From: Pseudisothecium myosuroides | Taxonomy: Eukaryota; Streptophyta; Bryopsida; Hypnales; Lembophyllaceae | DNA length: 64,000 bases | Assembly: GCA_951799445.1 (NCBI GenBank) | Contig: OX637288.1 | Coordinates: 14,572,501 to 14,636,500 of the forward strand | Direction: 5' to 3' | Part shown: in pieces, positions 25,824-37,121 of the stretch | Position numbering within the stretch: position 1 is the first letter of the stretch | How the letters are laid out: every line of letters begins with the position of its first letter | Notes under the pieces: generated by a model | What the model was told of the DNA's origin: nothing | Seen by the model: only the letters and a program-made list of their open reading frames with translations | The model's database searches: none | Position numbers and translations under genes: made by a program

Positions 25824-27548
25824 TTCTACGGATTGCAGATACATGAACAACAACTCATGGAATCACGCTTCTCCACAACGTGGTCTTCAAAAAGAGTTGC
25901 ATTACACATTGTACCATTCTATTCACTATACAACATGAACCCCAAATTCTGTGCTCATTATCAGACACAAACTCTCATGTGTGCCTCATGATTTGGCACA
26001 AAAGAATTAGCCATTCTTTTAATATTCAACAAAAAGACATGCCTATGAAACTACCAATAATTTGAGGGAGAATACAATGATATATTGAAGGAGCCGTGTT
26101 TTAAGCAAAATCGCCATATAATGTAGTTGAAGGAGAACACAATCATGGTTGTTGTCTACTTGAGGAACACTACATAATAGAAATTGTATTAGTTATGCAC
26201 ATTTCAAAATTTCACCCACTATGCAAAAGTATACTTATAGATCTCAAATGAAGTCTTGCATACATATGATCCTCCCTCAACAATGGTACTTGATATGAGG
26301 TCAATGCACATTTTGTGTTCATGGGACCAAAAAAATGTTACAAAAGTGTTTGAAATACCTTCTCAAAAACATCCACGATCTGTCTAATTCCCACTAGAGA
26401 TATGGAAAAAAAGGGTGGAGAACTATTTTGTTGGTAGAGCTCAGGAAGAGAGTTGAGCCCACAAAAAAACATTTGGCAAGGTAGTTTCCAAATGAAAGAG
26501 TGGAGCCATGCTCTAAGTGCTTGATTTGGATGGGACTAGGGCTGATTTTTGGAGCTTTTGTGCGTGCAGTAGGGAGGGTTTGGGAGGGCGGGCTCTGAAT
26601 TGGCCGGGCCAGGGGCTTCCCCTATGAAATAGTGGAGATGTTCTAAGCTTGCTATTTCTTCCATTGTGATGTACATACTGGGAGCATCTCCACCCTTTCA
26701 TGGAGAAATTGCCTACTTAATGGCTTTTTGCGAGCTCAATTGTCCTTCCAAGCTTGACCAACAAATAATTTTCCACCCTTTCTCTCCATATCTTATGCAT
26801 GTGCACTGCAGCTTTGCACTCCCATTGGTGGGAGTTACTCTAATTGTTACAAAAACATTGTTAGATAAGCAGAATCCAAGCTTGGTGAAGAGATGGGAGG
26901 GCCTGTCAGGATCCACAGTTGTCAGAGGGCTCATTTCCTAGAGGCCGGACTCTTTTTCTTCTTGGACATGTCTGCGGTGGGGGATCACATGTAACTTAAG
27001 ACGTCAGGCTCGCCGCAGGGCTGGAGATGCTCTGAAGCTGACTATACGGCAGGTTCTCTTTTCCGACTATCACATGCCGATCTCGTGTTATCTCATGTTG
27101 AGCTCATCTGCTAGTGTAGCCGCTTGTGTTACTTTCTAGTGGCTACCTTGTGCTAGCTTGAGCTGCTTATCTCTTACTGCTCATTCACTTTCGTACCAAA
27201 GGTGCTCGTTTTCCTTTTTCAATAGCACATGCTGCAGTTACTTAAACAGCTCAGGAAACAGCTGTGTCATGTAACATACAGTATTATAGCTCATTGGTGC
27301 TTTTTTCCAGTATCAGGTGCTGAAGCTGTTTATCAAGTTTACTGAGTTATGCTATGAATTGAAGCCTACCATGTTGTGAAGTGGATCATCTCTGGTTAAA
27401 TACGTGATCCGAGTGGTAACAATATATCCTTATCCAATGTTGTGATCGACTTATTGATATCGAGGTTAAGGAGCATTTAATTTCTTTGCCGGGGCTAGCT
27501 GTATGCTTGCATGGCGAGGGAGAGGACTTTCAAAACTAGTGAAGATCT
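25824..27548. other. Spacer, no gene recognised
   Basis: Overlapping small open frames on both strands at 26513-26941 have no recognisable domain. No repeat family of this window was identified here. Confidence 0.4.
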
Positions 27549-27589
27549 ACTGTGCTTCTGGTGAAACCAGCAAACATTCAATTTTTTCC

Positions 27590-27830
27590 AATTTTTTTTC
27601 CTGCCCGGCGAACTGCTTTTTTGACTTCGGGTGGCATAACTTTTACTCCCGGGCACCAATTGAAAAAAAAATTATATTTTTAGAGAGCTATTGTGATTCC
27701 CTATCTTCATAAAAAGTTTCAAAAAATCAGATCAAAATTGGAGGTCACACGGGCCTGCCCAAAATCCCAAGTGTCTCCTGAGGGGACTTTGGTCCTTTAG
27801 GGGTTAATCGGTGGAATTGGGAAAAAATCC
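27590..27830. repeat. Dispersed AT-rich repeat copy upstream of GH3
   Basis: GGCATAACTTTTACTCCCGG, ACCAATTGAAAAAAAAATTA, AAAAGTTTCAAAAAATCA, CCTGCCCAAAATCC and the terminal block CCTTTAGGGGTTAATC follow the order seen at 49318-49493 and 50560-50752. Confidence 0.65.
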
Positions 27831-28412
27831 GGTTGCAATTTGAACACTTTGGCAAGAAATCAATAAAAAAATTCTGAAAATTTATATTTTGAATAGGGGA
27901 TATGGAAAATAATGATTGGGGACTTCAAGAAGCGGTTCAATATAGAAATTACATAAGGTAGGTATCCCAAAAATGCCACTAATTGCTGCTATGCCTAATT
28001 ACCACTATTAGATTGTTCAAATTCTTATATTTTCTTATTGGCAAGGGAATGGAGGTTCCAAAGCACCAAAGAACGCAACATTTGGGTACTGTATGCAAAA
28101 GTTATGAAGGAACAAAGTTTGGTTCTAAAAGCGTTTCTATCACAGAGGTACATAACTGATTTTGGAGATGTACACACTCTGAAGATGGTGCTTTAAGGTC
28201 AGTGCGCATTTGGGATGCCTACGTTAATAGCGCGGGGGGCAAAGGTCCGGGCAGCACCTCACGAGGGCGAGGAGACACCACGCGGCGCCGACGGAGGCAC
28301 GTTGAGAAGCGCGCGCGGATTCAGTGCCCAGTGAATCGGTCGAGGTTCCCTGTGAGAGACTGTGCTTCTGGTGAAACCGGCGAACACCAGCAATTGCAGG
28401 AGAGTAGTACTA

Positions 28413-31400
28413 ATGGACCCGGCCACATGCCTGGACACATTCGTTTCCCTTCGGAGCGCGGCACGGACGCGACGGCGTCGGACTTCGACCCGGAGGGCGT
28501 TTCTGGACGAGCTCGCGGCGGACGTGATGCGCCTGCAGCACGCGAAGCTGACTGAGATTCTGGAGCTGCAGGTTGGGGTGGAGTATCTGCAGCGCCACGG
28601 ATTGAATGGACGCACGGATGTGGAGAGTTTCCGAAAGTGCGTCCCGGTTGTGAGCTATAGAGACTTGGAAACTGATATTCTGAGGTTGGTCAATGGGGAG
28701 ACTACGGCGCCCATCTTCACTGTTGACCCCATCACTGAGTTCAACTTGAGGTAACTTACTTGATCTTTCTCCCATGAATGTAGTTTTTTCTTGGCGAATA
28801 TTGGGTAAACTCTTACCTGGTTTTGGTGCTAAATACCCTTACATTAAACTCTTACCTGATGTTGGTGCTGAATGTGCTTTGGTGATCATGATTTGCCAAG
28901 ACCTCTATGATTTTTGTCTTTTAGTGTGCTTTTGATGCGGTTAATTTTATTCTCCAATGTCTAAGTTTGAATTTTTTTGTCCCTATTCAAAATACTTTGG
29001 GATGCGCTTCCAATGATAGAAATTTGAAGCTCTAACTAAAAACCCGTGAAAAGTTGAAAATTTATTTGGAGGGATGGGCAATTTCATTAAAATGGGGGTA
29101 TTCCAAGTGCCACTTTGACAGTGTGCCATTTTCACCATCTAGAACAAGTATAGATTTAGAACAGCCGTTTTGAACTATTTTCATGCCATTTTAAAATAAT
29201 ATCGCCATTTTAATGAAATTGCCTATAGGGGCAAAGTTAGTAGTGCATTGAGGATGCCCCAAGGCAATCCAAATAGAGATTGAGCTACATTTAGAAGTGG
29301 GATACAGTATGAAATGAGCTACACAGCCTCACGTGCGTTGCATAGCAGCAAATTTTGATGAATTTCAGTGTGGGATTGATGCAGTTCAGGAACCTCAGGC
29401 GGGAAGCCGAAGTATATACCGGATACAGACAGACGCTACAACGAGGAACGACGATTCTTCGTCACTTTTTTGGATGCATCACTCCGCAGGTAATTGATTT
29501 TTTGACTTTGATGAGCTCTTGGAGACATCTATTTCAAATAGTAGCCTGTTGGTGGCAAGAATTTTGTTCAGGGGTGTGATGGGGAAGATCATGTAACTGA
29601 GCTTACATGTGGGCTTGGTGGAACAGGGCATTTCCTGGTTTTAAGTAGGGCAAAGCCCTGTTTATTGCATTTGCAGGGAAGCAATTCTTGACACCCTCAG
29701 GGCTCAAAGCTGGAGCCACTACTACAAATAGATACCGAAGTGCACGGTTTCGGAACCGAGAGAGGGCAGATGATGAAATGTGTGTCCTTGACGAGGTGTT
29801 TCTGTGTGAGGATACTCACCAGGACATGTACTGTCATCTCCTTTGCGCACTAGCTCGAGCACCCGAGATCGTCAAAGTGTCTGCTCTATTTGCAGGTAAT
29901 GGATCATACTATTTCTGTTTAAATATCGATATCTGCATCAAAATTTGAGAATCTTATCCTTGGAGAGCCGTTCTTCTGCAAAGCAAGTACGCGTACCTAT
30001 AGAAATGGTGTCCAGAGAGTGCAATGGAAGTCATAGTGAAAAAATCAAATTGAGGTGGTAGAGTTTGGATTTCATGATCAAGAATTTGAACTTTCTTTCT
30101 GACTATGGCTATGATGGAATTAGAGGCTCTAATTGTCGTTCCCAGGTTCTTACCCTTGAGTTCTAGAGATTATTCTGGTGAACATTAGAATTTGCAATTT
30201 TTGAAGATTGCAAATTCTAGTCTCCAATCTACTAAAACCCAAAAGGTCTGACCCCCAAGTTGGTTAGGAAGAAATGGAGGACATGTAAGAGCCAAATACC
30301 GGAATATACAAGGGACCAAAAAAAAAATTATCTGAGGGGCACGAATGGCATCTTGTAGGGGATGGTAGGTGAAATGTTCAAGAATGTCATCTGTTAAACT
30401 TTACGCTACTCTAGTCCGTTTATGAAGATGCGCTTTGCCTGTTGATGTAGAGTCTGTTGATGTAGATCTGCACAGAGTCTACTTCATAGCAAAGCTATGT
30501 AGTTCTTGTGCAACTCATGCTGTCTTGTGGCTTTGATAAAGGACCTGGAATGAACAGACTCTGAACAGACTCTTAACGCACACTGGTTCAATAGAATGTT
30601 TTTTTTTCTCAATACGTGGCCAATTCTACTACCTATGTTCTCCACTGATTTATAGATGTTGTAAACTTGCAGTGAGTGTCGTGGCTGCCGCCCGAGCCCT
30701 CCAACAACAATGGCGAGAGCTAGCATCAGACATCCGAACAGGCACCCTAAACCCCCAAATCATCAAATCTCCCGAACTCCGCGCCGCACTGAAGGACACG
30801 CTTCACCCAAACCCAGAGCTCGCAAACAGAATAGAGCTCGAATGCTCCCAAGAGGATTGGGAAGGCATATTCCCTTGTTTGTTCCCAAACGCTCACTTCG
30901 TGCAATGCATCCTCTCGGGAAGTATGTTGCAATACGCACCGGCTCTGAAACACTTCGCAGGGAATCTCCCAGTAGTGTCGGTGTGGTACACAACCACCGA
31001 GTGTTGGCACATTGGACTCAACCCCAGAATGAACTGTGACCCGGAGGAGATTACCTACTTGCCTTGGGTTGAAAGAAATTACTTTGAGTTTATTCCGGTG
31101 GATGGCACTGGAATTGATGGTCATGGGGGGGCAGTGAAGGTGTTGGAGGCTTGTGAGCTGGAAGTGGGACAAGAGTACGAGCTTGTGGTGACGAATAATA
31201 TGGGTAAGGAAACTTTTGCTTTGGAGAGATGATGCGGGCCCTGGTGTCTTTGTCAATGAACGTTGTTGAGGGTGATAGTGTGAAAAGCAGTGGCACTATT
31301 GTAGTTTTCAGGATTATGAGAAACTGCACTTTTCTCGTGGATTTCCATATGGAAGGTGGCGGGCCATCTGTTGCGTTGTGGCAATGAAATCCATCTAGTA

Positions 31401-34010
31401 TTCACTTGTGGCTTTAATTTGCCACAGGAAGAAGAAATCTAACCTATGGCTTTGTGAACAAAGAGTCTATTGGAGATAGTTCTACTACTTTGCATCTTAG
31501 CATTAAATGCATTTTTGGTCCCTATAGTTGCATCTTTGGATTACCATCAAAAAGATTCAAAATCATCCACTAGAGGATCTTTACTTTACAAGAGTGTTGT
31601 GTGTAGCATTGAAGACATTCAACACGATGGTTATAGGTTGTATTGGTAACACTAATACAACCTAGAGGGCCTTTATTGGACAGGACTGGGGGGTGATTGG
31701 TTTCAGGTAGTTCTACCTTAGAAGATGAAACAATCGATTCGTTATCAATCAAAACGTGCATTTTGAGGCCAAAATAACGTATCTTAATGTGCAAATGGAG
31801 ACTATTTACAAGATGATGATGCACATGGCCTTTTAAAAACTGTGATGGTGGTGGCACAGGGTTGTACAGGTTCCGTGTCGGCGATGTGATACGAGTGACA
31901 AGCTTCTGCAACACGATGCCTGTGTTTGCGTTTGTACGACGCATGAATGTTATTCTCAGCGTGCATGCAGACAAGACGGATGAGGATGAGGTGCAAGCAG
32001 TTGTGGACAAAGCTGCCAAGCTTCTCAGAGAGGCACAGCCGGCTATGGAGCTTTCCGATTACACAACCGCTTCCGATGTCTCTTCCTTTCTTGGGCGATA
32101 CGTCATCTTTTGGGAGATGGTGGACAACAGGTACACTCATAAACCATTAATTTGAATGCTTGGGTGACAATCATATGACATGTCGAATACAGTAGAACCT
32201 CTCACAGTAGAACCTCTCTAAGTCAATACTTTGTAAGCCAATAAACCTCTCTAATATAATAGTCCAGACTTGGGGAATATAATAAGTAGGAGCACTAAAT
32301 GAGAGCTAGCCAAGGAGAAAAAAAAAGCTAAAATAGGCTTTGAACAAGCTTCTTGGTCATGTCAAGGTCCTTCTTTCCCTCAAGATGTGCCACCCATACA
32401 ACTTTGGCAGCTTCCTATGTGCAAATTCTTGAATACGTAGACCCTCTCTAAATCAAAAAAACTCTATTGTAGTATTGGTCCTATTACTTTAGAGAGGTTC
32501 TAGTGTAGTAAGAAAATGAGTCAGTTGTGCAACATATAATGATAGTGTGGCAAGTGTATGATATTTCATAATGTGCATTGTGGGTAAAGAAGAATGAGTG
32601 TAATTGTGCACATTAGACTATGAACATCAAGTTGCTCCTGCACGCCTAGTTCACATTTCATGCTAATAATCTCAATTCAATGACCTATTTTGAACCCTGT
32701 AGTCATTGCACTTGTTACACATAATCTTTTTTGCAAAAGAACAATAAACCAAGGAATATTTTGATCAACTTATGCACTAAAAAAAAATTCAAACCTTTCT
32801 CAAGTTTTCTCAATAAAGCATTTTGCCAATGTGAAAAGTACAAAGAGTCTAGCTTTCCCTCTGCTCTGGAATGTTATTAGAGTGACATGATGTCAATGTA
32901 AGAGAGTTTCATTGTTGTGGCATGTTTCGATTGGTTAAAGAAAGGCACATTAAGACTAATAATATTCATTGCTTGCCTTGTGGAAATTTTCAACAATGTG
33001 GGTATGAAGTGGAAATTTCATTGGTCTAGAAGTGAGAAATCAAACAAAAATCTCTACTACCACCAAGCAATATTAACTTAGTGAGTGTGGATTCACCTAA
33101 CATATTCTAAATGCAAGAGACCTTCGCCGTTGTGCAATGTTTCCATCGGTTAAGCAATCAAAGAAGTCAAATGACTCAACTCTCCTACATTGACATTATG
33201 TCCGGTAATTGCAAAGTAGCCCAAGTCATCGAAAATAATCACAAGTTAGTACCCACACGTGCTATTCGTGGCTTGGTGGTCCTAACCGGTGATTATTTTT
33301 GATAATTTGGCCTACTTTGCAATTGCCTAAGGTAGCCGCACCCATAACCATCACTGTACCCATAACCATCACCTCTAAAATCTTAGAAAATCTGTGGAAG
33401 TAAATAGATGTGATTACAATGATGTACTATATTTGAACATTTGATCCTAGTGTTGGTATTAGGTGCATTTGCACTTGGCTCTTTAAAAATTCACAACTTA
33501 TTCTCACAGTATCCAAATAATACATTTGAAAGTGCAAAGGCATTATTTTTCTCTTGCTAATAGGATCTTGTAATTTGCTGAATGTTTATTAATAATAATC
33601 ATGTTCAAAATCCTTAATTTGACGGTTATGGGTGTTGTTACCTTAGTTGCCATTAATACAACAATACTGAACCTGACATGCCGTGGTGAACTTTCTTGTG
33701 TGACAGTAACTTGGACCACAACATATTACAAAAGTGTGCCGACCTAATGGATGCCGGCTTCAATCACGTGTATACGAGATTTCGTTCCTAGGGTCAAATT
33801 GCTCCACTTGAGCTTCGTGTTGTGAGGGAGGGCACTTTCCATAAGATGCTGAATGTGGCAGTATCCAGAGGCGCATCGCCCACTCAGTACAAGCTTCCTC
33901 GTTGTGCCAACAACCAGCCGCAAGCACTAGAAACCTTGCAAGAAGGGACAATTGGATCCTTCCATAGCACAATCACACCGGTTATAAAAAATCCGGTTGT
34001 TAACCCCTAA
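28413..34010 (+). CDS. GH3 acyl-acid-amido synthetase, JAR1-like, interrupted by an in-frame TAG
   Basis: GH3 enzymes adenylate jasmonate, auxin or related acids and join them to amino acids in the cytosol (family knowledge). Exons: 28413-28750, 29385-29489, probable microexon 29602-29617, 29649-29895, 30673-31203, 31860-32130, 33707-34010; about 603 codons, the usual length. Motifs include SSGTSGGKPK (ATP-binding P-loop type), GKALFIAFAGKQF, TATTN-like TTTNRYRS, ALFPNA-like CLFPNA, YTTTECW, NYFEF, YRFRVGDVI, HYAIFWE-like RYVIFWE and GASPTQYKLPRC. The order matches JAR1-type GH3 proteins. Codon TAG at 33789-33791 stops translation about 73 codons before the end, just ahead of GQIAPLELRVV, so the gene is a nonsense allele, pseudogene or sequence error. 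The last codons and stop lie in a repeat. An in-frame ATG at 28362 could add 17 residues. Confidence 0.85.
28808..28877. repeat. Short direct duplication in GH3 intron 1
   Basis: AAACTCTTACCTG(G/A)T(T/G)TTGGTGCT occurs twice, about 41 bp apart, immediately downstream of the first exon. Confidence 0.6.
28886..29260. mobile_element. Half-copy of the 5932-6443 fold-back family in GH3 intron 1
   Basis: The blocks ATTTGCCAAGACCT, TGCTTCCAATGATA-like GCGCTTCCAATGATAGAAAT, GAAGCTCTAA and TTTATTTGGAGGG follow the right arm of the element at 5932-6443 in order and orientation. Only one arm is present. It is interrupted at 29077-29223 by a smaller inverted-repeat element before its end near GTGCATTGAGGATGCCCC. 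Confidence 0.7.
29077..29223. mobile_element. 147-bp inverted-repeat MITE nested in the half-copy
   Basis: The left end GGCAATTTCATTAAAATGG and right end CCATTTTAATGAAATTGCC are exact reverse complements. The element sits within the fold-back half-copy, giving a two-level nest inside GH3 intron 1. Confidence 0.75.
32190..32505. mobile_element. Emigrant/pogo-like MITE in GH3 intron, 316 bp
   Basis: The left end CAGTAGAACCTCTCACAGTA, with a second CAGTAGAACCTCTCTAAGTC start 14 bp inward, is mirrored by AGAGAGGTTCTAGTG. TA flanks both ends (32188-32189, 32506-32507). It is related to 674-849 but longer, and the doubled left end suggests an internal duplication. Confidence 0.75.
33789..33791 (+). 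other. In-frame TAG stop in the last GH3 exon
   Basis: The frame reads ...TRFRS then TAG then GQIAPLELRVVREGTF. Both sides belong to the same reading frame and align with the continuous C-terminal domain of GH3 proteins, so this is a single nonsense codon and not a frameshift. No GT-AG pair of plausible length removes it. Confidence 0.85.
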
Positions 34011-34593
34011 ATGTATTTGACTATGTTTCCACTAAAAATGCGCCAAAATTATCATTTCTGAGACAAGTACGAAATTTTAGAAAAAAAGACATTTTTGGTC
34101 ACATGTAACCGCAGGATTTTGTAGTACACTGGTTTGAAAAGATGTGGAAAAAATTCCAGAAATTTCCATCGTGTGGATTGTAAGATATTAGTGTTTGAAT
34201 TGACAAAAATTATTTTTTTGTCTTTGCAAAAAAATGGGCAGTTGCCCTTCATAAGGTCACATTTGTAAGAAAAAATGTCCGAAATGGTGGTTACTCTTTG
34301 AATTCATTCTTCAAGGCAAGTTGGCTATATACTTGAAAAATTTCAGATCATTTGGAATTGTACAACATTTAGGAAAAAAATAGTAAGTAGAAAGAAGTAG
34401 AAAATGATTTAAAATACTAAGTTGTAGTCAAAAGATTTGCAAATTGTTGGGCCTCAAAGCTAATCCTTGGGCACATGTTGTGTAAAAATTTCAAAGAAAA
34501 AAAAAAATTCCATTTGTAGTGCAGTGCCTAAAATCGCTATATTGCCAAATAATGGTGTTTGGACATTTAAAGGTTAATAAAACTGGATTTTTT
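33984..34593. mobile_element. TTAACCC-terminal element abutting the GH3 3' end
   Basis: The left end AAAAAATCCGGTTGTTAACC continues with CCTAAATG; the right end, reverse-complemented, reads AAAAAATCCAGTTTTATTAA then CCTTTAAATG. The TAA stop used by the GH3 frame (34008-34010) is inside the left terminal repeat. Interior blocks recur in the array at 48.5-50.8 kb. Confidence 0.65.
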
Positions 34594-34924
34594 CAATCTT
34601 ATTGAGAGTGAAAAGGGAATTCCAAATTTTCTTAGCATGCATCATTTGGACGCACGATGAATAAATTATGAATTTTCAAAGTGTTAAGAGTAGGTGTTTA
34701 AATCAACATTTCTATTCTGAGTGATAATTCTAGCAATCCGCCAGATTTTGACCTCCCTGTTATTGTCCTTCCAAAAATTGGCCTATGCAATAAAGATAGT
34801 AAATTGATACACAACCAAAAAAATAGTGGTTTATATCTAGGCCATCTTTCAATTTTCAAGAATATTTTATAAGGATTTAGAAATAAAATGGCTATTATTA
34901 ATTTAGAAAAAGACAGTTATTTCT

Positions 34925-36180
34925 TTATGAAGGGCTTGTAATTTGATTGAATGTATTATTCATGCGAAAGGCCATTTTCTGTTAGTGAATGTCGATCCAA
35001 AATATAATAAAATAGTTCAATAATTGATAAAAAGAACCAATTATAACTATATCAAGCATGAATGGATTGGAGGATTTTTGAAGAAGCGCACATATGAAAA
35101 ATGTACAAAAATACTTTCAATTTTCTTTAGCTCATTCTAAATTTAAAGACACCTCTATACCCTCAGTCTTTGATTTTCTTTCGCAATTTAGAAAGATGCA
35201 AAAATGTTTTGAAGGAATCATGATACACGATATTCCAAATTGTTTAGCAATAATAGATGCAAATAAAAATTCTATAGCTATAATTGAAGTCAATCAATTA
35301 CAAATACCTATCAGGGTGATTGTATGAAACACTTGTACTATTTTCTGTCACACGTCACGTGCTGGTTAGTTTTTTGGCCATAATTCTTGGGTTTTGACTC
35401 CAAATGATTCAAAATTCATAGACAAGGTATTGATGACTACTATACAGCTTGCCTATTTTTTTGGAATTTTTTTAAAATGTTTACTATTTAATAATAGCCC
35501 CTGATATTATGTCACAAATGCTAATTTGGAGGTTTTTAGTACTATTTAGTATCCATAAAAACGAATTTGGAGCTGAAATTTGGTAGAGATGGTCTTCTAG
35601 TAGACTTGTAGCTATTATCCACAGGAATTCTAAAAATACTTAATTTTGTGTGGTGTAGAAGTCTACAAATTGAGTCCCTTTCTACTAGCATTTTGAAGCA
35701 TGTAAAAAATGATTTTGGTGGGTTTTTTGGTGAATGACCATCTCCATAGAGTTGCTACAAATGGCTAATTTTTATTTTTTTTATTTAAGTTTTTTCCTAT
35801 TTTCTATTAATTAAAACATCAAAATATGTATTTTCTTAAGATTTGGCACTTTTCTAGTTCTCCTACTTAGAGAATTTTTTAATGAATTTCCTTTGGTGGT
35901 TACCTTCATCTTAAAGGGACATACATTGACCATATTTTTAAATTTTTTTAAATTGATTTTCTAATTTTAAAGTACTCCAGAAGAAATCATGAGTGTTATT
36001 GCAAAACGCAACAAATAGTACAGGTGTTTCGTGCAATCACCCATCATATCTTTGGTGGATTCTAATATTTTGAATATCTAGGTTTCAAAAAGTAAGAACT
36101 TATCCCATTCCAACAAATGATGATTCTATACAATTTTGTATGTATCTCTATTTTGTAATTGATTACAAAAATAGTCATTA
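34925..36180 (+). pseudogene. rps2: Mitochondrial-type rps2 relic (NUMT), split by a transposon
   Basis: Translated segments read ACNLIECIIHAKGHFLLVN, KIVQ, HEWIGGFLK, then after a frameshift MKNVQKYFQF, FRKMQKCFEG and NQLQIPI up to 35313. They resume after the inserted element with ISLVDSNI and, in a shifted frame, TYPIPTNDDSIQF at 36043-36130. This order is that of ribosomal protein S2 encoded in early land-plant mitochondria (family knowledge). Stops (for example after KIVQ) and at least two frameshifts rule out function. It is most simply a nuclear insertion of mitochondrial DNA. A maturase-like fragment lies 300 bp downstream. Confidence 0.8.
35314..36042. mobile_element. GGGTGATT-terminal element, copy B, with 4-bp target duplication
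   Basis: The left end GGGTGATTGTATGAAACACT and right end AGGTGTTTCGTGCAATCACCC-type repeat are inverted. ATCA flanks both sides (35310-35313 and 36043-36046). Removing the element and one ATCA restores a continuous rps2 frame (LQIPI-ISLVDSN), so the ends and the 4-bp duplication are firmly defined. The interior has no recognisable transposase. Confidence 0.9.
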
Positions 36181-36462
36181 TTTCACAAAGTACTTGGTTG
36201 TCTTTGTGAAAATCCTTAAATTTGGGCCATTGGTCCTAGTAAAAAAACTATATATAGATTTTTTTCGAATTAAAAATTGCAAAAAAAAAACTTGAAACTA
36301 TTTTGAAAACTTATCAACTAAAGTTTTATCAACAAATTCTACTTAATTCATCTACACTAATATCAATTTTTTTTCTATTTCTATCATATATGATCAACAA
36401 CAATAACAACAATTGTACATATGCTAATAAGGTAGTAAGCAATTGTAAAAAAACCAAGAACG

Positions 36463-36590
36463 CTATAATGGATTAAGAATAATTCTATCGGATCCTAAAT
36501 TTTTGATTTCTTGCTATAAAAGTATCTAAAGTAAGCTTGGGGACATTACTCATAAAAACCTCTTCCTTGGCTTTGCAAAAAAGGGGGATT
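36463..36590 (+). pseudogene. Fragment resembling a group II intron maturase N-terminus
   Basis: The frame reads RYNGLRIILSDPKFLISCYK then SI, stop, SKLGDIT. The pattern LSDPxFLxxCYxxIxSKxGxxT is typical of the start of organellar group II intron reverse transcriptase/maturase proteins. Its place next to the rps2 relic fits a common mitochondrial origin. The match is short and includes a stop. Confidence 0.5.
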
Positions 36591-37121
36591 AGATGGCCCA
36601 ATCCTTTAAACATAACATTCAGTAGCATGCATTATCACTACTTTAGCTCTATAGTAGATGGTGTGGAATATTCCACATCCATCAATGGCAAAAAAGATAG
36701 GTGGAAGCTCAATGTGATGAGTAGTGTGCATGAAGGAAAGGCAATGGGCATAAAGGCTATTGAATGTTATGATAGATTGCATAGGAATTGATTTTTTAAA
36801 CTTGTAGATATATATACACAAAGGCTACATCATAGATTAATCTGATAAAAGGTATCAGAAGATAAGACTATCACACAATTCAAATATCCATCCTGAACTA
36901 ATCAATAGGGCTGCCCAATTCTAATTATTGTGGTGTAGTTGATGAAAGAAATCTGCAAAAAGTGATATGGTTCTAACTTAAGTTCACTCATTGGCAAAAG
37001 TCAACTTTCAAATCCAAGTTCCTAACTACGTTCAATAAAATTAGAGATAAGCTTCAAATGCCTAAATACTTAGAGTAGCATGACAAATCCAAATAACTAT
37101 AACGTTCAAAGTAAACAACTA

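Noticed and set aside
30710..31256. Open frames overlapping GH3 exon 4 on both strands
   Set aside because: They are shadows of the long GH3 exon, whose own frame carries the family motifs.
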